A DNA stretch of 64,000 nt from Brevibacterium sp. CCUG 69071 (lineage in GTDB: Bacteria; Actinomycetota; Actinomycetes; Actinomycetales; Brevibacteriaceae). The notes beneath the pieces were generated by a model. The model did no database searches. It had not been told where the DNA came from and saw nothing but the letters and a program-made list of their open reading frames with translations. Shown piece by piece: positions 1 through 8,320 of this stretch. Location: assembly GCF_021023135.1 (NCBI RefSeq), contig NZ_PGFV01000006.1:62001-126000 (forward strand), given 5' to 3'. A program made the translations under genes and the position numbers. Position 1 is the first letter of the stretch; every line of letters begins with the position of its first letter.

Positions 1-27
1 CAGGCGGATCGGGCGGACAATGGAAGC

Positions 28-918
28 ATGGCACAAGTGAGAACCGAAGAGCTCGGACGATTCCTGCGCTCGCGGCGCAACCGTGTCCGCCCCTGCGATG
101 TGGGCCTGGCCAAGGGCACCCGCCGTCGGGTGCCCGGACTGCGGCGCGAGGAGGTCGCCGTGCTCGCGAACATCGGCACCAGCTGGTACACCTGGCTCGA
201 GCAGGGCCGGGAGGTCCACCCTTCCGAATCGGTGCTCGAATCCATCGCCGAGGCGCTCCTGCTCGACCGTGAGGAGCGTGCCCATCTCTTCCTGCTCGGC
301 GGGTACCCGGACCGGGTGGCGAACCCGGGGGACTCGGCGGTCGGCGAGCAGATGCGCACCCTGCTCGACGAGCTGCTGCCGCTGCCGGCGATGGTCACCG
401 ACCCGAGGTACACGATCCTCGCCTTCAATTCCGTCGAACGGTAACTCGCCTCCGACCTCGAGGAGCTCGCTCCGGCCGACCGCAACTGTGCGATCCAGTC
501 CTTCGAGAGTCCGGAATGGGCGCGGACGTTCCATTCCGACGACGGCCATCGGGCGCAAGTCGTGGCGAAGCTGCGTGCCTCCTATGCGGAGTCGATCGAC
601 GATCCGGAATGGTCGCCGCTGCTGAGACGGCTGCGGGCGCATCCGGAGTTCTGCCGCCTCTGGGACTCCGGGACTGTCGGTCGTTCGGTGGGGCGGGTGA
701 AGACCATCGAGCACCCGTATGTCGGCACGCTCAAGCTGACGATGACGACGCTGATCGCCCAGGAGAACCAGCGGCTGACGCTCTCGGTCTACCAGCCGGT
801 CGACTCGCTCAGCCGTTCGCGGCTGGAGACCCTGCACGGCTGGATCAACGACGGCAGCATCGAACGCAAACGCGCCGAGGCGGGCCCCCGGCGCCACCTC
901 CACGCCGTCGGAGACTGA
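28..918 (+). pseudogene. MmyB-type XRE transcriptional regulator, interrupted by one in-frame stop
   Basis: The first 138 codons encode an N-terminal helix-turn-helix of the XRE type (RRxRVPGLRREEVA, then TWLEQGR) followed by the start of an MmyB-like ligand-binding domain. A TAA at 442-444 interrupts it. The same frame continues without a shift to 918 and encodes the rest of the MmyB domain (LAPADRNCA, then TMTTLIAQENQRLTLSVYQP). Without the stop the product would be about 296 residues, a normal length for this family. Members are usually DNA-binding regulators of neighbouring oxidoreductases and bind fatty acid-like ligands. The downstream half has an ATG at 562 but no convincing ribosome binding site. 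I read this as a recently inactivated gene; a sequencing error at one codon would also explain it. Confidence 0.8.
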
Positions 919-1071
919 GCCGCCTGCGGCCGGGCGCAGTGCTCGAGGCGCTGTGCTCGGGACCGCGTGGCCGTAAGCGGGCCTGACTCATTCACCTCGC
1001 AATCGTGTGATGATTCACACTCGGCCACTGCGATTTCGCATTGTCGTCATGACTCGGATAAGCTGATTCGC

Positions 1072-1156
1072 GGAGGATTCGCCTAGTGGCCTATGGCGCT
1101 CGCCTGGAACGCGGGTTGGGTTAACGCCCTCAGGGGTTCGAATCCCCTATCCTCCG
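1072..1156 (+). tRNA. tRNA-Ser (anticodon GGA)
   Basis: A seven-pair acceptor stem (GGAGGAT with ATCCTCC) encloses a D arm, an anticodon arm with loop CTGGAAC (anticodon GGA, reading UCC/UCU), a long variable arm (TTGGG...GCCCTCA) and a T arm with the GGTTCGAATCC signature. The long variable arm and the anticodon make this a serine tRNA. The 3' CCA is not encoded: GCGCG follows the discriminator base. A strong hairpin lies just downstream. Confidence 0.95.
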
Positions 1157-1162
1157 CGCGAA

Positions 1163-1205
1163 GCAGAAGCCCCGCACCCGAGACACTCGGGAGCGGGGCT
1201 TCTGC
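1163..1205 (+). terminator. Rho-independent-type hairpin after tRNA-Ser
   Basis: The arms 1163-1175 and 1193-1205 form a perfect 13-bp GC-rich stem (GCAGAAGCCCCGC) around a 17-base loop that can itself pair (CCGAG/CTCGG). It begins six bases after the tRNA. No long T tract follows, as is common in high-GC actinobacteria. Confidence 0.8.
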
Positions 1206-1232
1206 GCGTCCGCAGGCGCCCGGCCCCTCGGT

Positions 1233-1257
1233 CAACGCGAAATCCGAAAAGGTCGTC
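1233..1257. repeat. Half copy of the intergenic palindrome family
   Basis: These 25 bases match the left arm of the full palindrome at 1283-1338 except at a few positions (shared CAACGCGAA and GTCGTC ends). No right arm follows. It is a solitary half-site of the same element family. Confidence 0.6.
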
Positions 1258-1282
1258 TCCGCTCGGACTCATCGGCGTCGGT

Positions 1283-1338
1283 CAACGCGAAGCTCGAATA
1301 AGTCGTCACTGGCGACGACTTATTCGAGCTTCGCGTTG
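1283..1338. repeat. Perfect 25-bp inverted repeat, intergenic palindrome family
   Basis: The left arm 1283-1307 (begins CAACGCGAAGCTCG, ends AGTCGTC) is the exact reverse complement of 1314-1338. The loop is 6 bases (ACTGGC). A diverged copy with the same 25-6-25 geometry lies at 35330-35385 and a half copy at 1233-1257. The shared arms identify a dispersed REP- or MITE-like family. No transposase is nearby. Confidence 0.85.
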
Positions 1339-1486
1339 CCTGAGCGGGTGAGCTGCCTGCGACAGTCTCGCGCGGAAGAGAATGCGTCCCCGTGTGACCC
1401 GATGCGAAGCAATGCGTCGATCGTGTGGGCTGGATCACCGGCGGTTCGTAGGCTGGCAGACACCTTCCGACGAATGAAAGGGGCCT

Positions 1487-2649
1487 GACGCCGCGACAGA
1501 GTCCAGCACCAGCACGTACATCTCCGCCAATCCCGTCTCCACGGGCGAACCCGAAGAGCTGAAATTCGCCTACTGGGTGCCCAACGTCTCCGGCGGCCTG
1601 ATGGTCTCGAACGTCGAGCAGCGCACCGACTGGGGCTATGACTACAACGTCAAGCTCGCCCAGACCGCCGAGAACGTCGGCTTCGAATACGCACTCAGTC
1701 AGGTCCGCTACCTCTCCAGCTACGGGGCCGCCCAGCAGCACGAATCGACCTCGATCTCCCTGGCCCTGCTGCTCGCGACGGAGAGGCTCAAAGTCATCGC
1801 CGCCATCCACCCCGGCATCTGGGAGCCGATGGTGCTCGCGAAGTACATCCTCACCGCCGACCAGTTCTCGAAGGGCCGCGCAGCGATCAACGTCGTCTCG
1901 GGCTGGTTCAAGGACGAATACACGAAGCTCGGCCTGCCCTGGCTCGACCACAACGAACGCTATCGCCGCTCCGCCGAGTTCATCGAGGTCGTGCGCAAGC
2001 TCTTCACCGAGGAGAACGTGCGATACCGCGGCGACTTCTACACCGTCAACGACTTCACTCTCCGGCCCGGTCCCTATCCAGTCGAAGGTCGGCCCTACCC
2101 GGAGATCTTCCAGGGCGGGAACTCCACCGCCGCCCGCGACAACGGAGGTCGTCACGCCGACTGGTAATTCTCCAACGGCAAGGACTTCGAGGGCTTCCGC
2201 GAACAGTATGCCGATGTCACGAAGATCGCCGAAGCGAACAACCGGAAGGTCCGCTTCGGGCTCCACGGCTTCGCGACACCGAGGCCGAAGCTCGCGAACA
2301 GCTGCGCGAGATCATCGCCCACGCCGACGAAGGATCGGTCAACGGCTTCCGCAAGTCCGTGCAGGAGGCCGGCGCCTCGACCTCGGACAAGAAGGGCATG
2401 TGGGCCGATTCGAGCTTCGAAGACCTCGTTCAGTACAACGACGGCTTCCGCACCCAGCTCATCGGCACCCCCGAACAGGTCGCCGACCGGATCATCGAAT
2501 ACAAGAAGCTCGGTGTCGACCTCGTCCTCACCGCGTTCCTCCACTTCCAGGAGGAACTCGAGGCCTTCGGCAGGACGGTCATCCCGATCGTCCGCGAGAA
2601 GGAGGCCGAACTGGCCGAGAAGGGCATCCTCCTGCCCGCCGGAGCCTGA
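1487..2649 (+). pseudogene. sfnG: Dimethylsulfone monooxygenase SfnG-like flavoenzyme, degraded
   Basis: Translation of the pieces gives a near-complete FMNH2-dependent luciferase-like monooxygenase of the SfnG type, which oxidises dimethyl sulfone in organosulfur use. Conserved stretches include FAYWVPNVSGG, QRTDWGYDYN, AAINVVSGWF, PEIFQGGNSTAAR and DLVQYNDGFRTQLIGTPEQ. Three lesions are visible. No ATG, GTG or TTG precedes FAYWVPN after the in-frame stop at 1475. A TAA at 2165-2167 replaces the expected Tyr after ADW. The frame shifts near 2270, so RDTEAEAREQLREI is read one frame over. The C-terminal piece runs to 2649. The GTG at 1577 lies inside the conserved domain and is not a credible start. 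The gene is non-functional. Confidence 0.88.
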
Positions 2650-2688
2650 GCCCGGGCCGGAGCCTGAGACCGGCCGCGACCGCCAGGC

Positions 2689-4263
2689 CTACTTCACGCT
2701 GAAGCTGGCCGACTTCAGGCCGAGCTTGCTGCGCAGCTGGACCCCGGTCAGGCTCGCGGTGGCGCCCTTCGTCGAGGTCGCCTTCGCGGTCCTGACCAGT
2801 CCGGCTCCGGTCCGGGTCACGGCGAGTGACTTCACGTCCTTGAGGCCGAAGGCCTTGGCCATGGCGGACTGTGTGATCGTCACGGACCAGGAGGCGTTCG
2901 GGTTGCCCGCCGCCTTGGACTTCGAAGCGGCGTCGTCACGGGACTTCAGGTAGGGCACCTCGCTGCCCCACACCTCGGCGGCGGAATTGGTCTTCCCGGC
3001 CGAGGACGACGAATACACGGCATCGATGAGCGCGCCCTTGTAGGCGACGACCTTCGCCGTCTTGACGCTCGCACCCGAACCCGACTGGGTGGCGGCCACG
3101 GCCTTGCGCCACGGCGCGCTGCCCGAGGCGTTCTCATGCTTCCAGCCCATGAAGTGCTGGGAGGCGACCTCATCGTAGACATTGCAGCCGCAGGCGGACT
3201 TGAGCGATCCGAGATTGCGGTAGGCGTAGGTGCGGGCGGCGATCGCCTGAGCCTGCAGGGCCGCGGACTGCCAGGAGGCGGGCACCTCGGCAATGCCGGG
3301 CAGGTACTCGCTGTTCGTCCTCATCACACCCAACACGTTGAGGGCCTTGTTCAGCTGCCTGACCTCGATGCGTCCGTGCCGGTAGACCCCGGTCGACCCG
3401 TTCTGCGCATGAGCGACCGACACCGTCGTCTTCGACTTGCCCGACCAGTATCGGGTGCCCTGCCATTCGACGGCCAACCAGGTGGCCTCGTAGGACTTCC
3501 CGCCGACCTTCGCCTTCACCTTCCCCGCCGAGGTGCGCTCGAGGGTGAGCGCCGATCCCGATTCGACGGTCTTGCCGCCGACCTTGACCCGCAGGCGACC
3601 GGAGTTCGGTGTGATCGTGGCCGTCTTGCGTCCGGCGAGGAGCTGAACCGTGATCTCGGAGTTCGCGTTCTTCGCCAGCGTCTCGACCTTCGCCGGATTG
3701 TAGTAGTGCTCGAGGATCTGGGTGGCGCTCTTGCCGGCCGCGGCCATGCCGCGGGCCCCGTACTGGCTCATTCCCACACCGTGGCCGAAGCCGGCGCCCT
3801 TGAGCGTGAACGAGGCCGGCGTCTTCGTCACCGAGACCTTCGCGCCGCCGGACTTGGTCCAGGTGATCTGTCCGTTCTGGAAGTTCTGGCGGGTCTGAGA
3901 CCCGGAGCGGTATTCGTTGCTCGTCGGGTAGCCCAGCTGCCCCCGCTCCCAGCCCGACTTCTTCCAGGCGGTGCGGATGGCGCCCCAGGTGGCGTGGGCT
4001 CCGGTGGCCTTCGTCCAGTGGATCGTTCCGTTCCTGAACGTCTGGTAGCAGCCTTTGTCCTTGAGCGTGCACCGCTCCGGAGTCGTCGGGGGACCGAGTC
4101 GTCCCGAATCTCCGCCGAGGCTGCGGTGCACGGTGCCGATCGCACCCTTCGTCGGGTACGCGGCATGGGCAGGGGCCACTGCAGGCGCTGCAGCGAGCAG
4201 CAGAGCGACGAGAAGACAGGAGAGAATTCCGGACGTCACGCGTCCGGCCGGGGAAGCTGGCAT
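2689..4263 (-). CDS. Secreted SpoIID/LytB-domain protein with LGFP-type repeats
   Basis: The 524-residue product starts with a Sec signal peptide (hydrophobic core residues 11-32, AHA cleavage motif near 34). Residues about 40-140 hold LGFP-like cell-wall repeats (SGRLGPPTTPE, RGQLGYPTSNEY, each followed by NGTIHW or NGQITW). From about 150 comes a SpoIID/LytB domain with GAGFGHGVGMSQYGARGMA. SpoIID itself is a lytic transglycosylase; in actinobacteria such proteins are exported, wall-associated and of unproven activity. The usual conserved SSSAGKT-type motif is present (YSSSSAGKTNSAAEVW). The gene stands alone on the minus strand, converging with the sfnG remnant. Confidence 0.85.
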   Translation of the reverse strand: MPASPAGRVTSGILSCLLVALLLAAAPAVAPAHAAYPTKGAIGTVHRSLGGDSGRLGPPTTPERCTLKDKGCYQTFRNGTIHWTKATGAHATWGAIRTAWKKSGWERGQLGYPTSNEYRSGSQTRQNFQNGQITWTKSGGAKVSVTKTPASFTLKGAGFGHGVGMSQYGARGMAAAGKSATQILEHYYNPAKVETLAKNANSEITVQLLAGRKTATITPNSGRLRVKVGGKTVESGSALTLERTSAGKVKAKVGGKSYEATWLAVEWQGTRYWSGKSKTTVSVAHAQNGSTGVYRHGRIEVRQLNKALNVLGVMRTNSEYLPGIAEVPASWQSAALQAQAIAARTYAYRNLGSLKSACGCNVYDEVASQHFMGWKHENASGSAPWRKAVAATQSGSGASVKTAKVVAYKGALIDAVYSSSSAGKTNSAAEVWGSEVPYLKSRDDAASKSKAAGNPNASWSVTITQSAMAKAFGLKDVKSLAVTRTGAGLVRTAKATSTKGATASLTGVQLRSKLGLKSASFSVK

Positions 4264-4318
4264 AAACTGATCATAGACAGTGCTGTCAAGACCGCGGGTG
4301 AATGGGGAGGGAAAACCT

Positions 4319-5125
4319 TCAGGCGGCCTGACATCCCGGGCACCAGAACAGGTTCCTGCCCGCCACGGTTGTCGTGAGAATCGGGGCGCCGCAGATCAGA
4401 CAGGGCTGGTTCTGGCGACGGTAGACGTAGACCTCGCCGCCGTGATCGTCCTGCCTGGGTTCGCGTCCCATCGCTTCGGGCTCGTGCTCGGGTCGGACGG
4501 TGTCGATGCGGCCGCGCGCCCGGCCGACTTCCATGAGTTCGACCGTGTCCGTCCAGATCTGTTCGGCACGCTCGCGACCGAGCGATCTGCCCGGTGTGCG
4601 CGGGTCGATGCCGAGCCGGAACAGCACCTCGGCGCGGTAGATGTTGCCGGTTCCGGCGATGACCGCCTGGTCCATCAGCAGGGTCGCGATCGTCGACCGG
4701 GAGCTCAGCACCCGGTCGACGAACTTCTGCGCGTCTGCCTCGGGCCGCAGCGGATCCGGGCCGAGCCGGTCGATGACGGCGGCCACCTCGGGAGGGTCGA
4801 GGAGTGCGCAGGTGTTGGGACCGCGCAGATCGGCGGTGGTCTCACCGTCGCTGAGTCGCCAGCGGACCTGTCCGACGACCGCGGGCTGTCCGGGCAGCAG
4901 GCGCATGGTCCCGTAGATTCCCAGATGGATATGCACCTGGGCCTCCGTGGAGGCGAAGCCGACGAAGAGGTGCTTGCCCCACGCCTCGGCGCTCTCGAGC
5001 ACGTCCCCGTCGACCAGCCCGGCGCCGGTGAAGCGCCCCTGCGGACTCGAGGAGGCGACCCGGTGCCCGGCGAAGAGGTCGACGAGGTCGTGGGCGAGCC
5101 GGTGGATAACATGACCTTCGGGCAT
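4319..5125 (-). CDS. Fpg/Nei family DNA glycosylase (endonuclease VIII-like)
   Basis: The 268-residue protein begins MPEGHVIHRLA, giving the catalytic Pro2 and Glu3 of the Fpg/Nei family. It ends with the family zinc finger (CLICG...CPGC, residues about 242-265). The middle carries the H2TH region (LMDQAVIAGTGNIYRAEVLF). The MPEGH rather than MPELP start places it in the actinobacterial Nei group, which removes oxidised bases and cleaves at abasic sites by beta/delta elimination. It starts nine bases after the end of the DJ-1/PfpI gene on the same strand, so the two are probably co-transcribed. Confidence 0.9.
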   Translation of the reverse strand: MPEGHVIHRLAHDLVDLFAGHRVASSSPQGRFTGAGLVDGDVLESAEAWGKHLFVGFASTEAQVHIHLGIYGTMRLLPGQPAVVGQVRWRLSDGETTADLRGPNTCALLDPPEVAAVIDRLGPDPLRPEADAQKFVDRVLSSRSTIATLLMDQAVIAGTGNIYRAEVLFRLGIDPRTPGRSLGRERAEQIWTDTVELMEVGRARGRIDTVRPEHEPEAMGREPRQDDHGGEVYVYRRQNQPCLICGAPILTTTVAGRNLFWCPGCQAA

Positions 5126-5134
5126 GTCCGCCGG

Positions 5135-5668
5135 TCAGCTCAACTTGTCGGCGATCGCTGAGTTGAAGGCGTCGAGGTCACCGGGGTTGCGGGAGGTGAT
5201 GAGGTTGCCGTCGACGACGACCTCGGAGTCCTCCCAGTCGGCACCGGCGTTGACCAGATCGGTCTTCGTCGCGACGAACGAGGTCAGCTTCCGGCCCTTG
5301 GCGACCCCCGCCTCGGCGAGGATCCAGGGAGCGTGGCAGATCGCGGCGACCGGCTTGTCGGCGGCGAAGAACGCCTTGACCAGGGCGACGGCATGCTCAT
5401 CGAGACGCAGGGCATCGGCGTTGAGAGTGCCGCCGGGCAGGACGAGGGCATCGAAGTCATCGACCGAGGCTTCTGCGACGGGGACATCGACGGTGAACTC
5501 ATCGGCATGCTCCCAGTCGCCCTCCATCGCCTGCAGGGTGCCTTCGGAGGGGGAGACGATGACGGTGGTGGCACCGGCCTCGTCGAGGGCTGCGCGGGGG
5601 CTGGTCAGCTCGACCTGCTCGACACCGCGGGTGAGGAGGAAAGCGACCCTCTTATCGGAGACAGCCAT
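5135..5668 (-). CDS. DJ-1/PfpI family protein (type 1 glutamine amidotransferase-like)
   Basis: A 177-residue protein with the PfpI fold: VAFLLTRGVEQVEL at the N-terminus, DALVLPGG near 74-80, and the nucleophile elbow AAICHAPW with Cys111-His112. Family members act as proteases, glyoxalase-like deglycases or stress chaperones; substrate cannot be told from sequence. The chosen ATG at 5668 has an AAGGAG-type binding site just upstream. A longer reading frame to 5749 lacks such support. It precedes the Nei-type glycosylase, which suggests a small damage-repair operon. Confidence 0.88.
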   Translation of the reverse strand: MAVSDKRVAFLLTRGVEQVELTSPRAALDEAGATTVIVSPSEGTLQAMEGDWEHADEFTVDVPVAEASVDDFDALVLPGGTLNADALRLDEHAVALVKAFFAADKPVAAICHAPWILAEAGVAKGRKLTSFVATKTDLVNAGADWEDSEVVVDGNLITSRNPGDLDAFNSAIADKLS

Positions 5669-5794
5669 GTTCGAACTCCTTTTCTTCCGTGTGTTCGCGT
5701 CGAGTGCGACGCGAGGCGGTGCTGGGGGCACCGTCGTTGACAACGTCACCGGACGGGCCTGGTATTCCGATCCTGTATTCCGAACCTGCCGAGT

Positions 5795-6754
5795 TCAGCC
5801 GTTGAGGTGTCCTCGCTGCTCGGCGCTGAGCGGGGTGGCCGCGATGCGCAGCACCACCTTGCCGGCCGGATGCTGGGTCTGGAGGAAGCGGTATGCTTCC
5901 TGCACCTCATCGAAGGCGAAGGCCCGAGCCACCGGCAGGTGGACGTGTCCGTAGGCGATGGCCTTGCCCAGCCATGCCAGATCCTCCCGGCGGGCGACCG
6001 CTTCACCGTCGATGTGGACGCCGTGGGTGTCTGCGACCTGAGGTCCGGCGCCGATCGAATCGATCCGTTCGGCCGGCACACCGAGGGCCAGCAGCTCCTC
6101 GATCCCTTCGGTGCCCTGGGTGGAGAAGGCGGCGTGGATGCCCTCGGGTGCCCCGGCACGCAGACGCTCGGCAAGACCGTCACCATAGGCGATGGGTTCG
6201 ATCCCGAGGCTGGCGAGCAGACCGAGATTCGCGTCGCTGGCGCTGCCGATGACCCGGGCGCCGAGGTTGACCGCCAGTTGGGCGGCGATGATCCCGACCC
6301 CGCCGGAGGCTCCCGAGACGTAGACGGTCTCGCCTTCCTGCGGTGCGATCGCGCGGATCCCGGCCACCGCGGTGCGTCCGGCGATGTAGAGGCCGCCTGC
6401 CGCGTCGAGTCCGAGGCCGCGGGGGATGAGGTCGAGCCGGTTCTCCGGGTCCTCGATGAGCAGCTGCTCGGCGATCGACCGGTGGGGGAGTCCGCCGAAG
6501 ACGAGGTCGCCGGGCTTGAAGTCGCTCACGCCCTCACCCACCTCGGCGACGACTCTGGAGAAGTCCGCGCCGATTCCGGCGCTCCCCGACACTTCACCCA
6601 TCCCGCCGGAGAGGATCTTCCAGTCCACGGGGTTGAGTCCGGCCGCACGGACGTCGACCTTGACCTGGCCGGGTCCCACCTCGGGGAGGGTGCCGTCGAC
6701 GATCTCGAGCCGATCGAGATCACCGTTGCTGCTGTAGCGGACGCTTCTGGTCAT
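5795..6754 (-). CDS. NADPH-dependent quinone oxidoreductase-like MDR protein
   Basis: 319 residues with the medium-chain dehydrogenase/reductase layout: an N-terminal GroES-like domain (GPGQVKVDVRAAGLNPVDWK) and a Rossmann domain with GASGGVGIIAAQLA near 148-162. No structural or catalytic zinc Cys cluster is visible, which fits the zeta-crystallin/quinone reductase branch rather than alcohol dehydrogenases. It should reduce quinones or alpha,beta-unsaturated carbonyls with NADPH. It stands alone on the minus strand, with 126 bases separating it from the next gene. Confidence 0.87.
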   Translation of the reverse strand: MTRSVRYSSNGDLDRLEIVDGTLPEVGPGQVKVDVRAAGLNPVDWKILSGGMGEVSGSAGIGADFSRVVAEVGEGVSDFKPGDLVFGGLPHRSIAEQLLIEDPENRLDLIPRGLGLDAAGGLYIAGRTAVAGIRAIAPQEGETVYVSGASGGVGIIAAQLAVNLGARVIGSASDANLGLLASLGIEPIAYGDGLAERLRAGAPEGIHAAFSTQGTEGIEELLALGVPAERIDSIGAGPQVADTHGVHIDGEAVARREDLAWLGKAIAYGHVHLPVARAFAFDEVQEAYRFLQTQHPAGKVVLRIAATPLSAEQRGHLNG

Positions 6755-6881
6755 GGAACACTCCTTGTCTGCTGTCGATCAGGCCGCAGGGCCCTCACGG
6801 GGCCGCACTGCGGTTGATGTGGACGATAACGACCCGCAGAAGGGGTTTGTTCCCGGCCCGGCATCTGGCGTCATACGACGA

Positions 6882-6919
6882 CGCGAGGCGACTCCGAACG
6901 ATGTCGGGGTCGCCTCGCG
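6882..6919 (-). terminator. Hairpin downstream of the DUF4333 lipoprotein gene
   Basis: The arms 6882-6892 and 6909-6919 (CGCGAGGCGAC and its complement) form an 11-bp GC-rich stem around 16 bases. It sits between the 3' end of the minus-strand lipoprotein gene and the next minus-strand gene. Confidence 0.55.
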
Positions 6920-6971
6920 GTGGGAATGTGTCCGTGGTGCCTGAGGGGAGGTCTCGGCGTTCGGTCGCGTC

Positions 6972-7667
6972 TCAGCTGATGTTGGGGAACTCGAGCTGGT
7001 AGCCGACGCCGGCGCTCGTCACCGAGGTGACCTTGACCGTTCCGTAGTGGGTCTTGCCGCTGTCGGTGACCTCGCAGTTGGTGCTTCCGCGTTTGGCGAT
7101 GATCCTCAGGTCGTAGCGGCATTCGACGATGTCGACGTAGACGCCCTTGTCCGCGTAGGCGTTCTTGATATCTGCCTCGAGGTCGGCGGCGGGGATCGTG
7201 CCGTTGCCCTGATCGTCGAGGTCGACGCCCTCTGAACCGCTGCCCTCGCCGGAGGAACCGGAGCCGGAGGCCCCGGAATCCGAGGCACTTGAGCCCGAGG
7301 CCCCGGAATCCGAGTCTGCGGTGCTGGTGGAGGCGGACGAATCGGTGACGGTGCCCGCCGAGGTGCTGGTGCCGCTGCTCGTCGAGGTGCCGGAGGTGCC
7401 CGAGTCGCTCGCCGAGGTGGAATCGGTGGCCGTCGTGGAATCGCTGCCCGAGGTCGAATCCTGTCCGGCGTCCGAGCCGGGAGCGGACTCCTCGGCGACC
7501 GTTTCCTCGGTGGGTTCGGATTCGGCCTCGCCCGGGTCGGTCGAGGCCTCATCCTGGAGGGTGTCGTCCTGGCCGAAGGAGATGTGCATATCGCAGGCCG
7601 AGAGAGTCAGGGTCGCGGCGAGGGCTCCGGCGACGGTGATGGTCTTGAGGAGGATCGGGGTCTTCAT
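6972..7667 (-). CDS. DUF4333 lipoprotein with long Ser/Thr/Gly-rich linker
   Basis: A 231-residue lipoprotein. The N-terminus has a signal sequence ending in the lipobox LSAC (Cys25). Residues about 35-155 are a low-complexity linker of Ser, Thr, Gly, Glu and Asp, probably a flexible spanner of the cell wall. The last 75 residues resemble DUF4333 (DKGVYVDIVECRYDL, GSTNCEV), a small extracytoplasmic domain with two conserved Cys that are probably disulfide-bonded. Function is unknown. It is monocistronic, divergent from the YCII/ECF pair. Confidence 0.8.
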   Translation of the reverse strand: MKTPILLKTITVAGALAATLTLSACDMHISFGQDDTLQDEASTDPGEAESEPTEETVAEESAPGSDAGQDSTSGSDSTTATDSTSASDSGTSGTSTSSGTSTSAGTVTDSSASTSTADSDSGASGSSASDSGASGSGSSGEGSGSEGVDLDDQGNGTIPAADLEADIKNAYADKGVYVDIVECRYDLRIIAKRGSTNCEVTDSGKTHYGTVKVTSVTSAGVGYQLEFPNIS

Positions 7668-7693
7668 GATGTGCTCCTTGGCAGGTGCTGAGG

Positions 7694-7714
7694 ATGTATC
7701 GTTCGTTCGTACAT
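7694..7714. promoter_or_regulatory. Imperfect palindrome upstream of the DUF4333 gene
   Basis: ATGTA at 7694-7698 and TACAT at 7710-7714 flank an 11-base core containing two direct GTTC steps. It lies 27-47 bases upstream of the lipoprotein ATG, where a promoter would be expected. It may be an operator or simply part of the promoter. Confidence 0.25.
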
Positions 7715-7908
7715 GACAAGCCTCTCAGCGCACGTGCCTGACCAGGGCCGATTCCTGTTCGCATCCGGTGACGGGTGTTGCAGGTCGGTTACATCGCCCT
7801 ATTCTTGGAGAAGTTCTCCCCGGTGATGTCGAGAACAGCCGCTCGGCTCCGTCCCAGGGGTGTCAGCGAGCACAACCCGTGCGAGCGGCGATGGACAAGG
7901 AGACGATC

Positions 7909-8316
7909 ATGGCCAAATACCTCATGCTCAAGCACTATCGGATGCCGAGCGAATACATGGACTACACCCCGATGGATCAGTGGGCGCCGGAGGAGGTCGA
8001 CGCGCATGTGGCCTACATGAACGACTTCGCCGATCGGCTCAGGGAGTCCGGCGAATTCGTCGATTCCCAGGCGCTCTCACCCGAGGGCACCTTCGTCCGC
8101 TCCGGCGGCCCCGGGCAACCCCCGGTCACCGACGGGCCCTTCCCGGAGACGAAGGACCTCATCGCCGGGTGGATGGTCATCGACGTCGGCTCCTACGATC
8201 GCGCCCTCGAACTGGCCGGTGAGCTCTCCGCGGCCCCGGGCAAGGACGGTCAGCCGATCCGCGAATGGCTCGAGCTGCGCCCCTTCCTGGGCGAGGCCCC
8301 GACCGTCACCGACTGA
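7909..8316 (+). CDS. YCII-related (DGPF) protein, ECF42 partner
   Basis: 135 residues with the YCII/DGPF fold: a short alpha/beta domain with the hallmark DGPF at residues 75-78 and TKDLIAGWMVIDV after it. In actinobacteria DGPF proteins are encoded next to ECF42 sigma factors and belong to their regulons; the biochemical role is unknown, though YCII folds resemble small dienelactone or muconolactone isomerases. The ATG at 7909 is preceded by AAGGAG at optimal distance, so I prefer it over the ATG at 7891. The sigma gene begins four bases after its stop. Confidence 0.9.
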   Translation: MAKYLMLKHYRMPSEYMDYTPMDQWAPEEVDAHVAYMNDFADRLRESGEFVDSQALSPEGTFVRSGGPGQPPVTDGPFPETKDLIAGWMVIDVGSYDRALELAGELSAAPGKDGQPIREWLELRPFLGEAPTVTD

Positions 8317-8320
8317 GCTC

